A stretch of 64,000 bases of DNA from Kitasatospora terrestris (lineage in GTDB: Bacteria > Actinomycetota > Actinomycetes > Streptomycetales > Streptomycetaceae), in contig NZ_BAABIS010000001.1 of NCBI RefSeq assembly GCF_039542905.1, forward strand, positions 5,890,001 through 5,954,000. Direction: 5' to 3'. The stretch's first letter is position 1. Each line of letters opens with the position of its first letter. Below, in pieces: positions 23,885 to 32,516 of the stretch. Below the pieces are notes generated by a model, which had not been told where the DNA came from, ran no database searches, and worked only from the letters and a program-made list of their open reading frames with translations. The translations under genes and the position numbers were made by a program.

Positions 23885-25586
23885 AAGTCTGATGAAGATC
23901 TTGGCATTGGGAGGGCTGTCCCGGTTGGGGCGGCCCTTCTGCGCTATGTGGTGGTGGGGGTGATGGTCCAGGTGTGGCGGGTGCGGGTGAGTCCGAGGTT
24001 GATCAGTCGGCGGAGGTTGAGTGCGGCGGCGCGGTTGTGGAGCCAGGTGTCGTTCCTCAGGACGCCTCGGTAGGGGACGCGGCGGTTGGCCTGTGCGGTG
24101 AGCCAGGCAATGGCGCGTTCGACCGGTGGCCGCCAGCGGCGGTATTCGGCCTGCCAGTCGGGGTCGGCTGCCTGGTCGCGGGCGGCTTTCAGGCGGTCGT
24201 AGTGGGCGTGGACCTGGAATGCTCGGCCGGTCTTGGAGCGGGTGCACCGATCGCGCAGGGGACAGTCGGTGCAGAGCTTCTTGAACTGGGCTGCCCGGGC
24301 GCCCTTGGCATCCGGGCGGCCGAGGGGTTTGGTGTGGCCGGCGGGGCAGGTGACGGTGCCGGCGTGGGTGTCGACGTGGAAGTCGTCGCCGGTGAAGCCG
24401 CCGGGGACGGCCTGCCGCAGTGGCGGGGGCTTGATGATCAGGGTGTGGCCGTCGTCCTCGAGGGCTTCGCGCAGGTCGCCGGTGCCGTAGGCGGTGTCGC
24501 CGAGGACGGTCAGGGTCCCGGTCTCGTCGGCGAGCAGGTCCTGGGCGACGGCGGCCTCGTGGTTGTCCGCTCCGGTGCCGGCGGTGAGGGCGACCTCGGT
24601 CAGCAGACCGGTCTCGGGCTCGAACGCGGCGTGGGCGCGGAAGCCCTCCTGGTGGCGGGTGCGGTTCTTGTGGATGTGCCGGGCCTCGGGGTCCACCGTG
24701 GACACGATGCGGTCGCGGGCGGTGCCGCGGGCGATCCGCCATCGGCCGTCGCGTCCGTCGGAGCCGTCGGCGACCTCGACGTCCTGACCGGCGACCAGGG
24801 CCAGCAGTCCGACGGCGTCCGCGGCCTTCTCGTCCAGTGGCCGTTCGGGCAGGCGGCCCAGCAGGTTCAGCGCGTCGGTGACCAGGGCGTCCACCAGTGC
24901 GGTGCGGGCGGCCTCGTCACTCCAGGCGATGCGGGGCTTGCCCGGGTCGGTGTAGTCGTGGGCGGTGCACCACGCGGCGGCGGTCCGCTCCGCGTCGGGG
25001 ACGTCCCGGATCACCCGGCGGATCGCGGCGATCAGCTGGGTGACGGTGTCCTGGGTGGCCACCGCGTCGTCCAGCACGGTGGAGTCCAGCGCCCGCCGCT
25101 GCCTGCCCCTGAGCACGCCGGTGGCCGCCACCACCTCCTTGACCCGGGCGAACAACCGGTTCGGATCCGGTGAGCGCTGCAGCCGGCGCCGGAAGTAGGC
25201 CAGCAGCGACGGGTCGAACGCGGTGTCGTGCAGGCCGAGCCCGCACGCGGCCTTCCACCGCAGGTCGCACCGCAACTGCTGGACCGTGTCGACGTCCGAC
25301 AGGCCGTGCAGGCTCTGCAGGACCACGGCCGCCGCCAGGACCTGCGGCGGCATACTCGGCCGCCCGTTCCTCGACGGATACATGTCCGCGAACATCGAGC
25401 CCGGGAACAGGGCCTCCCGGTGCTCGGCCAGGAACGCGAACACACTCCCGGCCGGGATCAACTCCCGGCAGGTCTCCCACACATCCGGCCCGACCAACTC
25501 CCCAGCCCATTCCCCCATCGCCACGAAACGAGTCTGGCCCCACCGCACACGCGACGAGGCCAGAACCCAACATCTTCATCAGACTT
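23885..25586 (-). mobile_element. Intact IS1182-family insertion sequence
   Basis: 1702-bp element bounded by 20-bp terminal inverted repeats AAGTCTGATGAAGATSTTGG (S is C on the left, G on the right, so one mismatch). Both ends are flanked by CTAG (23881-23884 and 25587-25590), consistent with a 4-bp target duplication; because CTAG is palindromic it could also be read as part of the repeat. It carries one full-length transposase on the minus strand. Perfect ends and an intact gene suggest recent insertion. Confidence 0.9.
23944..25548 (-). CDS. IS1182-family transposase
   Basis: 534-aa DDE transposase. The N-terminal IS1182 region is clear (LFPGSMFADMYPSRNGRPSM, VLQSLHGLSDVDTVQQLRCD, DPSLLAYFRRRLQ). 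The catalytic core includes RALDSTVLDDAVATQDT (first Asp region) and TVLGDTAYGTGDLREALED (second Asp). A zinc-ribbon-like CPAGHTKPLG ... CTDCPLRDRC stretch and the C-terminal RPPVERAIAWLTAQANRRV (Glu) follow. The outermost start is GTG 25548; ATG 25518 (MGEWAGELVGPDVWE) is equally plausible because neither has a strong ribosome site. No frameshift or stop interrupts it. Confidence 0.92.
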   Translation of the reverse strand: MRWGQTRFVAMGEWAGELVGPDVWETCRELIPAGSVFAFLAEHREALFPGSMFADMYPSRNGRPSMPPQVLAAAVVLQSLHGLSDVDTVQQLRCDLRWKAACGLGLHDTAFDPSLLAYFRRRLQRSPDPNRLFARVKEVVAATGVLRGRQRRALDSTVLDDAVATQDTVTQLIAAIRRVIRDVPDAERTAAAWCTAHDYTDPGKPRIAWSDEAARTALVDALVTDALNLLGRLPERPLDEKAADAVGLLALVAGQDVEVADGSDGRDGRWRIARGTARDRIVSTVDPEARHIHKNRTRHQEGFRAHAAFEPETGLLTEVALTAGTGADNHEAAVAQDLLADETGTLTVLGDTAYGTGDLREALEDDGHTLIIKPPPLRQAVPGGFTGDDFHVDTHAGTVTCPAGHTKPLGRPDAKGARAAQFKKLCTDCPLRDRCTRSKTGRAFQVHAHYDRLKAARDQAADPDWQAEYRRWRPPVERAIAWLTAQANRRVPYRGVLRNDTWLHNRAAALNLRRLINLGLTRTRHTWTITPTTT

Positions 25587-25716
25587 CTAGCCCGGATCGG
25601 CGGCGCGGGGGCGTCCCACGCCCCCGCTGTCGCTCGTGCGAGTGCACCCGTTCCCCGGGACGGGTGAACGCGGGGACCTGCGGCACTGACGCGGATCTAG
25701 GCTCCGCCGGGTGCAG

Positions 25717-26880
25717 ATGACGATCCTTCACGTCTCCCAGCCCGTCGACGGCGGTGTCGCCCGCGTGGTGGTGGACCTGGTCAAGGGCCAGCGCGAGGCG
25801 GGGTGCCGGGTGCTGGTGGCGTGCCCGCCGGGCGGACGGCTGACGGCGGAGGCGCTGGCGGCCGGCGCCCGGGTGCTGGAGTGGCCGGCGGAGCGCTCGC
25901 CGGGGCCGTCCACCGCCGCCGAGTCGCTGCGGCTGCGCCGGATCGTCCGCGGCGCCGCGCCCGACGTGCTGCACCTGCACAGTGCGAAGGCGGGCCTGGC
26001 GGGCCGGCTGGCGGCCCGCGGTTCGGTCCCGACCGTCTTCCAGCCGCACGCCTGGTCCTTCGCCGCCGTGGAGGGCCGGCTCGCCGAGGCCTCGCTGCGC
26101 TGGGAGCGGTTCGCGACCCGCTGGGCGGACCGCGTGCTGTGCGTGAGCGAGCAGGAGCGCGCGGACGGCGTGGCGGCGGGCCTGGAGGCCCGCTGGCAGG
26201 TGGTGCCGAACGGGGTGGACCTCCGCCACTTCGCGCCCGCGGACTCCGCCGCGCGCCGCCACGCGCGGATGGTGCTGGGCCTGGACCAGGCCGCGCCGCT
26301 CGCGGTCTGCGTGGGCCGGCTGTGCCGGCAGAAGGGCCAGGACGTCCTGCTGGACGCGTGGCCGCGGGTGGTCGGGCGGATCCCGGGTGCCCGGCTGGCG
26401 CTGGTCGGCGGCGGGCCGGACGCGGCGGCGGTGGCGGAGCGGGTCCGGGCGCTGCCGGAGCCGTCCCGGGTGCGGCTGGCCGGGGACGTGCCGGATCCCC
26501 GGCCGTGGCTGGCGGCGGCGGACCTGGTGGTGCTGCCGTCCCGCTGGGAGGGGATGGCGCTGGCCCCGCTGGAGGCGATGGCGGCGGCCCGCCCGGTGCT
26601 CCTCACCGACGTGCCGGGGGCCCGTGAGTGCCTGCCGCCGGCACACCGCCCGGTGGCCCTGGTCGCGCCCGGTGACCCGGTGGCGCTGGCCGAACGGATG
26701 TCCGGGATCCTGGGCGACCGGATCGAGTGCGAACGACTCGGCGCGGCGGCACGGGAACACGTGTCGGAACATCATGATATTCGCGGCGTGATCACCCAGG
26801 TGGACGGGCTCTACCGGGCCCTCGCGCGCCGGGTGGAGGTCCCGGCGAGCCGCGGGAGCCGTGTCCCGCAGCGGTTCTGA
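25717..26880 (+). CDS. GT4-family glycosyltransferase
   Basis: 387-aa GT-B fold glycosyltransferase. The N-terminal acceptor half starts MTILHVSQPVDGGVARVVVD and includes VLHLHSAKAGLAGRLAARG. The donor half carries the GT4 pattern: VGRLCRQKGQDVLLDAWPRV and the ExxxxxxxE region PSRWEGMALAPLEAMAAARP. No signal peptide; it would act at the inner membrane face, adding a sugar to a lipid-linked intermediate. The start is ATG 25717 or GTG 25711. It begins the exopolysaccharide cluster but is separated from the rest by 298 bases of AT-richer DNA, so it may be transcribed separately. Confidence 0.93.
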   Translation: MTILHVSQPVDGGVARVVVDLVKGQREAGCRVLVACPPGGRLTAEALAAGARVLEWPAERSPGPSTAAESLRLRRIVRGAAPDVLHLHSAKAGLAGRLAARGSVPTVFQPHAWSFAAVEGRLAEASLRWERFATRWADRVLCVSEQERADGVAAGLEARWQVVPNGVDLRHFAPADSAARRHARMVLGLDQAAPLAVCVGRLCRQKGQDVLLDAWPRVVGRIPGARLALVGGGPDAAAVAERVRALPEPSRVRLAGDVPDPRPWLAAADLVVLPSRWEGMALAPLEAMAAARPVLLTDVPGARECLPPAHRPVALVAPGDPVALAERMSGILGDRIECERLGAAAREHVSEHHDIRGVITQVDGLYRALARRVEVPASRGSRVPQRF

Positions 26881-27178
26881 TCGTTTGTCAGGCAGAGGAT
26901 GCTCGCCCCGTGACGGTGCGGCCATGTTTCCGAAAGTCTGATTAATGGGCGGGTGGAATGAAATGGCAAGTCGACTTCCGGCAATGGCGGCAGTGTTCGG
27001 TACTGTCTGATTTTGCCTGCTCCATTCCCATTTTGAAAGACAAATGGCGGATCGCCACCACGGCAGCAGGTGCTTACCTGGACCGCGTCCACCGGGCCGG
27101 GGTCGCCGCGCCGGTACCACCTGTCCGGCTCCGGCTGTCCCGCCCCGGCGGGTACACAGCAGGGGAGTTCGTGCGCTG
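26881..27178 (+). promoter_or_regulatory. AT-richer leader region of the exopolysaccharide operon
   Basis: Clearly lower GC than its surroundings, especially 26925-27060. It contains repeated GTCTGATT (near 26935 and 27004), AATGGC three times, and GGAATG/CATTCC inverted pairs (about 26954 and 27023). The operon's promoter is probably here. A 73-codon open frame (26958-27179) ends in TGATG over the next start, but its codon use is unlike real genes here, so I do not call it a gene. Confidence 0.45.
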
Positions 27179-28681
27179 ATGACCATTGACCACGAGAGTG
27201 TGCCGAGGCCGGGCAGACCCCTGTCGAGCCCGCCCCGGACGGCGACACTGGACCGGCCGACGGGGTCCGCGCCCGCCCGGCCCGCCGCCGCCCCCGGCCG
27301 CCACCGCAGGCGGCTGCACTCCCGGGTCGCGCTGCCCGGCGGCCTGGTCGTCGCGGACGTGGCGGCCGCCGCCGGCGCGGCCGCGCTGACCGCGCCCGCC
27401 GCCGCCCACCCGCTGGCCGCCGCCGCCCTCCTGCTGCCCGTCCTGGTGCCGCTCAACCTGGCCGGCGGCCTGTACCGCAGCCGACTCACCCTCTCCGCGC
27501 TGGACGAGTTCCCGGCCCTCGCCGCCCGCGCGGTGGTGGCGACCGCGGTCGTGGTCACCGTCGGCGCCTGTCTGGACGGCGGCTGGCCCGCGCTCGACCC
27601 GAGCGGTCCGCGCGGCGCGCTGCGCCTGGCCGCGCTGCTGGCCGGCGTGCTGCTGTTCGCCCTGCTCGGCCGCGGGTTCACCTACCGCCTCGCCCGCCGG
27701 GCCCGGCGCCGCCGCCCGAGCCCGGTGCTGGTGCTCGGCGCGGGGCAGCTCGGCCAGCGGATCGCCGCGGTGCTCAGCGAGCGCGCCGAGTACGGCATGC
27801 GCCCGGTCGGCTTCCTCGACCCGGATCCGGTGCTGCTCCCGCCGGGCAGTCAACTGCCGGTGCTGGGCGGCCGGGAGGCGCTGCACAAGGTGGTCCGCCG
27901 GCACCGGATCCACCACGTGGTGGCCACCGAGGGCGCCACCGACGAGGCGGAGACCGCCGCCTCGCTGCGGCTGGCCGCCAGGCTCGGCTGCCAGGTGTGG
28001 CTGGTCCCGGCGCTGCGCGAGTACGGCTCGGTCAGCCGCTTCCCGGTCGACCACCTCTACGGCTTCCCCTGCCTGCGGCTGGACCGGCCGGCGCTGCGCC
28101 GCCCGACCTGGCTGGTCAAGCGGGCGCTGGACGTCACCGCCGCCGGGCTCGGCCTGCTGCTGATCTCCCCGGTGCTGGCCGCGTGCGCGCTGGCGGTCCG
28201 CTTCGACACCGGCCCCGGGGTGCTCTTCCGCCAGCAGCGCACCGGCCTGGACGGCAAGGTCTTCACCGTCCTCAAGTTCCGCACCCTGCGCCCGAGCGAC
28301 GAGCACGAGTCGGCGACCCGCTGGAACATCTCGCACGACCACCGGATGGGCGCGGTCGGCCACTTCCTGCGCAAGACCTCGCTGGACGAGCTGCCGCAGC
28401 TGTGGAACGTGCTGCGCGGCGACATGAGCCTGGTCGGCCCCCGGCCGGAGCGCCCGTACTTCGTGATGCGGTTCGGCCAGGCGTACCCCGAGTACGCCGA
28501 CCGGCACCGCGTCCCGGTCGGGCTGACCGGCCTGGCCCAGGTGAACGGCCTGCGCGGGGACACCTCGATCGAGGACCGGGCCCGCTTCGACAACCGCTAC
28601 ATCGAGAGCTGGAGCCTGTGGCAGGACGCCAAGATCCTGCTGCGCACCGCAGCCCTGATGCTCCACCCGGACGGGAGCTGA
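27179..28681 (+). CDS. Initiating polyprenyl glycosylphosphotransferase (exopolysaccharide)
   Basis: 500-aa membrane enzyme that transfers a sugar-1-phosphate from a nucleotide sugar to undecaprenyl phosphate, the first step of repeat-unit assembly. After a disordered Pro-rich start come about four membrane helices (about 50-165), a CoA-binding/Rossmann-like domain (VLVLGAGQLGQRIAAVLSER, about 182-201), and the catalytic bacterial sugar transferase domain (about 310-495). The latter shows KRALDVTAAGLGLLLISPV, FRQQRTGLDGKVFTVLKFRT and SLDELPQLWNVLRGDMSLVG with PRPERP. GGGGAG lies 11 bases before the ATG. The next gene starts 4 bases after its stop. Confidence 0.94.
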   Translation: MTIDHESVPRPGRPLSSPPRTATLDRPTGSAPARPAAAPGRHRRRLHSRVALPGGLVVADVAAAAGAAALTAPAAAHPLAAAALLLPVLVPLNLAGGLYRSRLTLSALDEFPALAARAVVATAVVVTVGACLDGGWPALDPSGPRGALRLAALLAGVLLFALLGRGFTYRLARRARRRRPSPVLVLGAGQLGQRIAAVLSERAEYGMRPVGFLDPDPVLLPPGSQLPVLGGREALHKVVRRHRIHHVVATEGATDEAETAASLRLAARLGCQVWLVPALREYGSVSRFPVDHLYGFPCLRLDRPALRRPTWLVKRALDVTAAGLGLLLISPVLAACALAVRFDTGPGVLFRQQRTGLDGKVFTVLKFRTLRPSDEHESATRWNISHDHRMGAVGHFLRKTSLDELPQLWNVLRGDMSLVGPRPERPYFVMRFGQAYPEYADRHRVPVGLTGLAQVNGLRGDTSIEDRARFDNRYIESWSLWQDAKILLRTAALMLHPDGS

Positions 28682-28685
28682 ACCG

Positions 28686-30011
28686 GTGGCCCTGACCCTC
28701 ACCCGGCCGTACGCGCCGAGCGTCCCGCGCCGCGCCGCCGCCATAGTCGCGGCCCGGCCGAGCCTGCTGGCGGCCGCCACGGTGCTCCTGGTCTGCGTGC
28801 CCACCGGCGAGAAGGACGTCACGGCCGCGGTCCACGTCACCGCGGCGGACATCGCCTCGCTCGCCCTGGTCGGGCTGACCGCCCTGGACCTGCTGCGCGG
28901 CCGCACCCCGCGGCTGCCCGCCGCCGTCTGCCTGCTGTTCGGCGGCATCGTGCTGGCCGCCGCCGCGGCCACCCTCGGCTCGATCGACCCGACCGCCAGC
29001 GCCACCGGCTTCGTCCGGCTGACCCAGGTGTTCGTGCTGGTCCCGGCGGCCGTGCTGTGCTCGCTGCGGGACCGGCTCGACCAGCGGATCGTGCTCGGCT
29101 CCTTCGTCGCCGCCGCGCTGGTCCAGGGCGTGGTCGGCGCCGACCAGTACCTGACCCGCACCGGCGCCTCGTACACCGGCCAACCGATCCGCGCGGTCGG
29201 CACCTTCGGCGCCCTGGACGTCATGGCGATGTCCACCGTCGTCTCGTACGGGCTGCTCGCCGCCCTCGCCCTGGCCCTGGCCGAGCGCGGGCCCGGCGGC
29301 AGCGCCTGGCTGCGGCGCGGGATGTTCGCGGCGGCCGCCTTCCTGACCTTCCCGCTCGCGGTCTCCTTCAGCCGCGGCAGCTGGATCGCCTGCGCGGCCG
29401 CCGCGACCCTGCTGCTGCTGCGCGCCGACGCCCGGCTGGCGGTCCGCTCCGCGGTGATCGCGGCCGCCGCCGCGGTGGTCCTGGTCGGCGGCCTCGGCCT
29501 CGGCGGGGACGGCGTCACCGCCCGGCTCAGCTCGATCGGCTCGGTCTCCGCCGCGCCCGACCAGTCGGTCTCCGACCGCTACGACCTGTGGGCCACCGCC
29601 GGCCGGATCTGGCAGGACCACCCGGTCACCGGCGCCGGCCCCAAGGCCTTCCAGCAGCTGCGCGACAGCCACGCGCCGCTGCGGCTCTCCTCCGGCAGCG
29701 ACGCCGCGGACTCCACCATCGGCTTCACCCGGGAGCCGCTGCTCTCCCCGCACAACATGTACTTCCTGGTGCTGAGCGAGCAGGGCCTGGTCGGGGTGGT
29801 CGCCTACCTGGCGCTCTTCCTCGCGCTGCTGATCGGCTGCCTGCGCCGCGCGGCCGGCGCCGGACTGGCGGCCCTCGCCCTGCTCGGCTGGGTGCTGGTC
29901 GACTTCCTGTACGCCGACATCGGCGGCACCACCACGGTACTGACCTCCCTGGTGCTCGGCCTGGCCGCCCGCACGGCGCTGCCCGGCTCCGACGAAGGAC
30001 GAGCCGCATGA
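28686..30011 (+). CDS. O-antigen ligase/polymerase-like membrane protein (Wzy_C)
   Basis: 441-aa protein with about 11-12 predicted membrane helices and one large outside loop. The Wzy_C/WaaL-type loop includes DRYDLWATAGRIWQDHPVTG and, near its end, LLSPHNMYFLVLSEQGLVGV. The conserved His in SPHNMY is typical of ligases/polymerases of this family. It probably polymerises or transfers the lipid-linked repeat unit outside the membrane. It starts at GTG 28686, four bases after the transferase stop, and overlaps the flippase start by ATGA. Confidence 0.9.
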   Translation: MALTLTRPYAPSVPRRAAAIVAARPSLLAAATVLLVCVPTGEKDVTAAVHVTAADIASLALVGLTALDLLRGRTPRLPAAVCLLFGGIVLAAAAATLGSIDPTASATGFVRLTQVFVLVPAAVLCSLRDRLDQRIVLGSFVAAALVQGVVGADQYLTRTGASYTGQPIRAVGTFGALDVMAMSTVVSYGLLAALALALAERGPGGSAWLRRGMFAAAAFLTFPLAVSFSRGSWIACAAAATLLLLRADARLAVRSAVIAAAAAVVLVGGLGLGGDGVTARLSSIGSVSAAPDQSVSDRYDLWATAGRIWQDHPVTGAGPKAFQQLRDSHAPLRLSSGSDAADSTIGFTREPLLSPHNMYFLVLSEQGLVGVVAYLALFLALLIGCLRRAAGAGLAALALLGWVLVDFLYADIGGTTTVLTSLVLGLAARTALPGSDEGRAA

Positions 30012-31735
30012 CCACCGAACAGCCGCTCGCCGCACCACCGTTGACCCCGCACCTGCCGCAGCAGCCGACCGGCGACGGTGGTGGGCCGCCGGCCGCCCGC
30101 CGCGGGTTCCTGGCCAAGGCCTTCGGCGTCACCGCGCTGCTCAGCGCGGCCGGATCGGCCCTCGGCCTGCTCCGCGACCTGCTGCTGGCCCGCTACTTCG
30201 GCGCCAACCAGGGCACCGACGCCTTCCTGGTCGCCTGGACCGTCCCGGAGACCGCGGCGCCGCTGCTGATCGAGGACGCGATGGCGTTCCTGATGGTCCC
30301 GGCCTTCAGCCTGGCCCTGGTGCTGCGCGAGGAGCAGCCCGAAGGACCGGACCCGGTCCGGCAGTTGGTGAAGGCCACGCTGCCCTGGATGCTGCTCGCG
30401 CTGAGCACCCTGTCGGCCGGGGCCGCGCTCGGCGCCCCGCAGCTGGTCGAGCTCCTCGCCCCGGGGCTGGCCGACCCGGAGCTGGCCGTCACCTGCACCC
30501 GGATCACCGCCTTCACGGTGCTGCCGTTCGGCGTGGCCGGGTACCTGGCCTCCGCGCTGCGCGCCCACCACGGCTTCACCGCGCCGGCCACCATCTACGT
30601 CGCCTACAACCTGGGCATCCTGGCGCTGCTGCTGACCTGCCACCAGCTGTGGGGCGTCAAGTCGGCGGCGCTCGGGGTGGCCCTCGGCAGCCTGCTGATG
30701 GCCGGGGTGCTGATCGTCCCGTTCCTGGGCCGGCTGCACTCGGGCAAGCGGCGCAAGGCGCACCGGCGCGGCCCGGTCGACCGCCGGCTGGTGCTGATGC
30801 CGCTGGCGATGCTGCCGGTGGCCGCTTTCACCCTGACCCGGCAGGCCCAGGTGTTCATCGAGCGCTACCTGGGCTCCGGGCTGCCGCCGGGCACCATCTC
30901 GCACCTCAACTACGCCACCAAGGTCTCCCAGCTCGCCATGACCTCGGCCATCCTGGTCGTCACCGTGACCTTCCCGGTGGTGGCCCGGGCACTCGCCGCG
31001 GGCGACCCGACGGCCGCCCGGGACCGGGTGGAGAAGGACCTCGGCCAGGCCTCCGCGCTGGTGCTGATGGGCACCGCCTTCCTGATGGCCTGCGCGCCCT
31101 CGGTGGTGGCGCTGCTCTTCCAGCGCGGGGCCTTCGGCGCGCACGACACCGCCGCCACCGCCGCGGTGATCCGGGTGTACAGCTTCGGACTGCCCGCGCA
31201 GGCGCTGATCGGCGTGATGGTCCGCCCCTACTTCTCGGTCCGCCCGGTCGTCCGCCGCGCCGACGACCCGGACACCGAGGACGGCGGCCGCCGCCTCCTC
31301 GACTGGTACCCGGTCGCCGCGATGGCCCTCGGCCTGCTGGTCACCGTCGCGGTCGGCCTGGCCGCCGCCCCGCGCTTCGGCGCGCTCGCGCTGGCCGCCG
31401 GCAACGCCGCCGGCATCACCGCCGCCGCCGCGCTGCTGCTGCGCGGACTGCTGCTGCGCGGCATCGCGCTGCGGCTGCCCGCGGTGCTCGGCGGCCAGGC
31501 CCGGCTGCTGGCCGCCGCCCTCGGCGCGGCCGCGCTCGGCGCGGTCGCCGCCGCGCTCACCGCGAACCCGCTGCTCTCCACCCTGAGCGGCGGCGTCACC
31601 GTGGTGCTCGCCTTCGCCGCCCTCGGCGCCGCGTTCGGCGCCGCCGAGGTACGCGGCCCCGTCCTCGCCCTGGCCCGGGCGCTCAGCCCGCGCGCCACCC
31701 GAGCCGCCGAAGGGATCTCGTCACATGGACGCTGA
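30008..31735 (+). CDS. MurJ-like lipid flippase (MVF/MOP superfamily)
   Basis: 575-aa membrane protein with about 14 helices. It shows MurJ/MviN features: SALGLLRDLLLARYFGANQG near residue 50-70 and FLMVPAFSLALVLREEQPEG, VSQLAMTSAILVVTVTFPVV and VALLFQRGAFGAHDTAATAA further on. Within an exopolysaccharide operon it most likely exports the lipid-linked repeat unit, a Wzx-like role, rather than lipid II. It overlaps the preceding gene by ATGA and the following deacetylase by 11 bases, so translation is coupled on both sides. Confidence 0.9.
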   Translation: MTTEQPLAAPPLTPHLPQQPTGDGGGPPAARRGFLAKAFGVTALLSAAGSALGLLRDLLLARYFGANQGTDAFLVAWTVPETAAPLLIEDAMAFLMVPAFSLALVLREEQPEGPDPVRQLVKATLPWMLLALSTLSAGAALGAPQLVELLAPGLADPELAVTCTRITAFTVLPFGVAGYLASALRAHHGFTAPATIYVAYNLGILALLLTCHQLWGVKSAALGVALGSLLMAGVLIVPFLGRLHSGKRRKAHRRGPVDRRLVLMPLAMLPVAAFTLTRQAQVFIERYLGSGLPPGTISHLNYATKVSQLAMTSAILVVTVTFPVVARALAAGDPTAARDRVEKDLGQASALVLMGTAFLMACAPSVVALLFQRGAFGAHDTAATAAVIRVYSFGLPAQALIGVMVRPYFSVRPVVRRADDPDTEDGGRRLLDWYPVAAMALGLLVTVAVGLAAAPRFGALALAAGNAAGITAAAALLLRGLLLRGIALRLPAVLGGQARLLAAALGAAALGAVAAALTANPLLSTLSGGVTVVLAFAALGAAFGAAEVRGPVLALARALSPRATRAAEGISSHGR

Positions 31736-32516
31736 CCTCGCCAGCCTGCCGGCCCAGGCCGCAGGGCCCAGGGCGGCGCCCTGGATCCTGATGTACCACT
31801 CGGTCGCCGACGAGGAGGAGGACCCGTACCTCCTCACCGTCAGCCCCGAACGCTTCGCCGCGCAGATGGCCTGGCTGCACCGCACCGGCCGGCGCGGGGT
31901 GAGCGTCCGGGAGCTGCTCGCGGCCCGGGCGGCCGGCGAGGACGCCCGGCTGGTCGGCCTGACCTTCGACGACGGCTACGCCGACTTCGCCCGGCACGCC
32001 GTCCCGGTGCTGCGCGAGTACGGCTTCACCGCCACCGCGTACGTGGTGCCCGACCTGCTCGGCACCGAGAACGGCTGGGACGTCGAGGGCCCGCGCAAGC
32101 AGCTGCTCACCGTCGACCAGGTCACCCAACTCGCCTCCTCCGGCTGGGAGATCGGCTCGCACGGGCTCGGCCACCAGGCGCTGCCCGGGCTGCCCGCCGA
32201 GGTGCTGGCCCGGCAGACCCGGGAGAGCCGCCGCGCCCTGGAGGAGCTGGTCGGCGGTCCGGTGACCGGCTTCTGCTACCCGTACGGCGCGATCGACCTG
32301 CCCGCCACCCTGGCGGTGCGCGACGCCGGGTACGAGTACGCCTGCGCGATCCAGCACTCCGAGCTGACCGGCCGGTTCGCCCTGCCGCGCTGCTACGTCG
32401 GCGACCGGGACGGCGCCTGGCGGCTGCGCGCCAAGCACGGCCGGCACCGCTGGCGGGACGCGCTCACCGGGCTGCGCCACAGCGGAGTGATCGGCCGGCG
32501 CGGAGGCCTGCGGTGA
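31725..32516 (+). CDS. Polysaccharide deacetylase (NodB/CE4)
   Basis: 263-aa CE4-type carbohydrate deacetylase without a signal peptide. Motif 1 is LTFDDGYADF (catalytic base Asp and metal Asp), motif 2 is IGSHGLGHQALPGL (metal His pair), motif 3 is FCYPYGAIDLP. It begins with WILMYHSVADEEEDPYLLTV, typical of the group. It could remove N-acetyl groups from the exopolysaccharide. Lack of an export signal is odd for a polymer-acting enzyme and hints that it acts on a cytoplasmic lipid-linked precursor, or that the N-terminus is membrane-associated in another way. It overlaps both neighbours. Confidence 0.9.
   Translation: MDADLASLPAQAAGPRAAPWILMYHSVADEEEDPYLLTVSPERFAAQMAWLHRTGRRGVSVRELLAARAAGEDARLVGLTFDDGYADFARHAVPVLREYGFTATAYVVPDLLGTENGWDVEGPRKQLLTVDQVTQLASSGWEIGSHGLGHQALPGLPAEVLARQTRESRRALEELVGGPVTGFCYPYGAIDLPATLAVRDAGYEYACAIQHSELTGRFALPRCYVGDRDGAWRLRAKHGRHRWRDALTGLRHSGVIGRRGGLR

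Noticed and set aside
23165..24742. 525-codon minus-strand frame across the SRPBCC gene and IS
   Set aside because: It crosses the IS boundary and is out of frame with the transposase; a composite artefact.
26958..27179. 73-codon frame ending TGATG at the exopolysaccharide operon start
   Set aside because: About 70% GC at third positions by my count, well below real genes here, and no family features; kept only as a possible leader.
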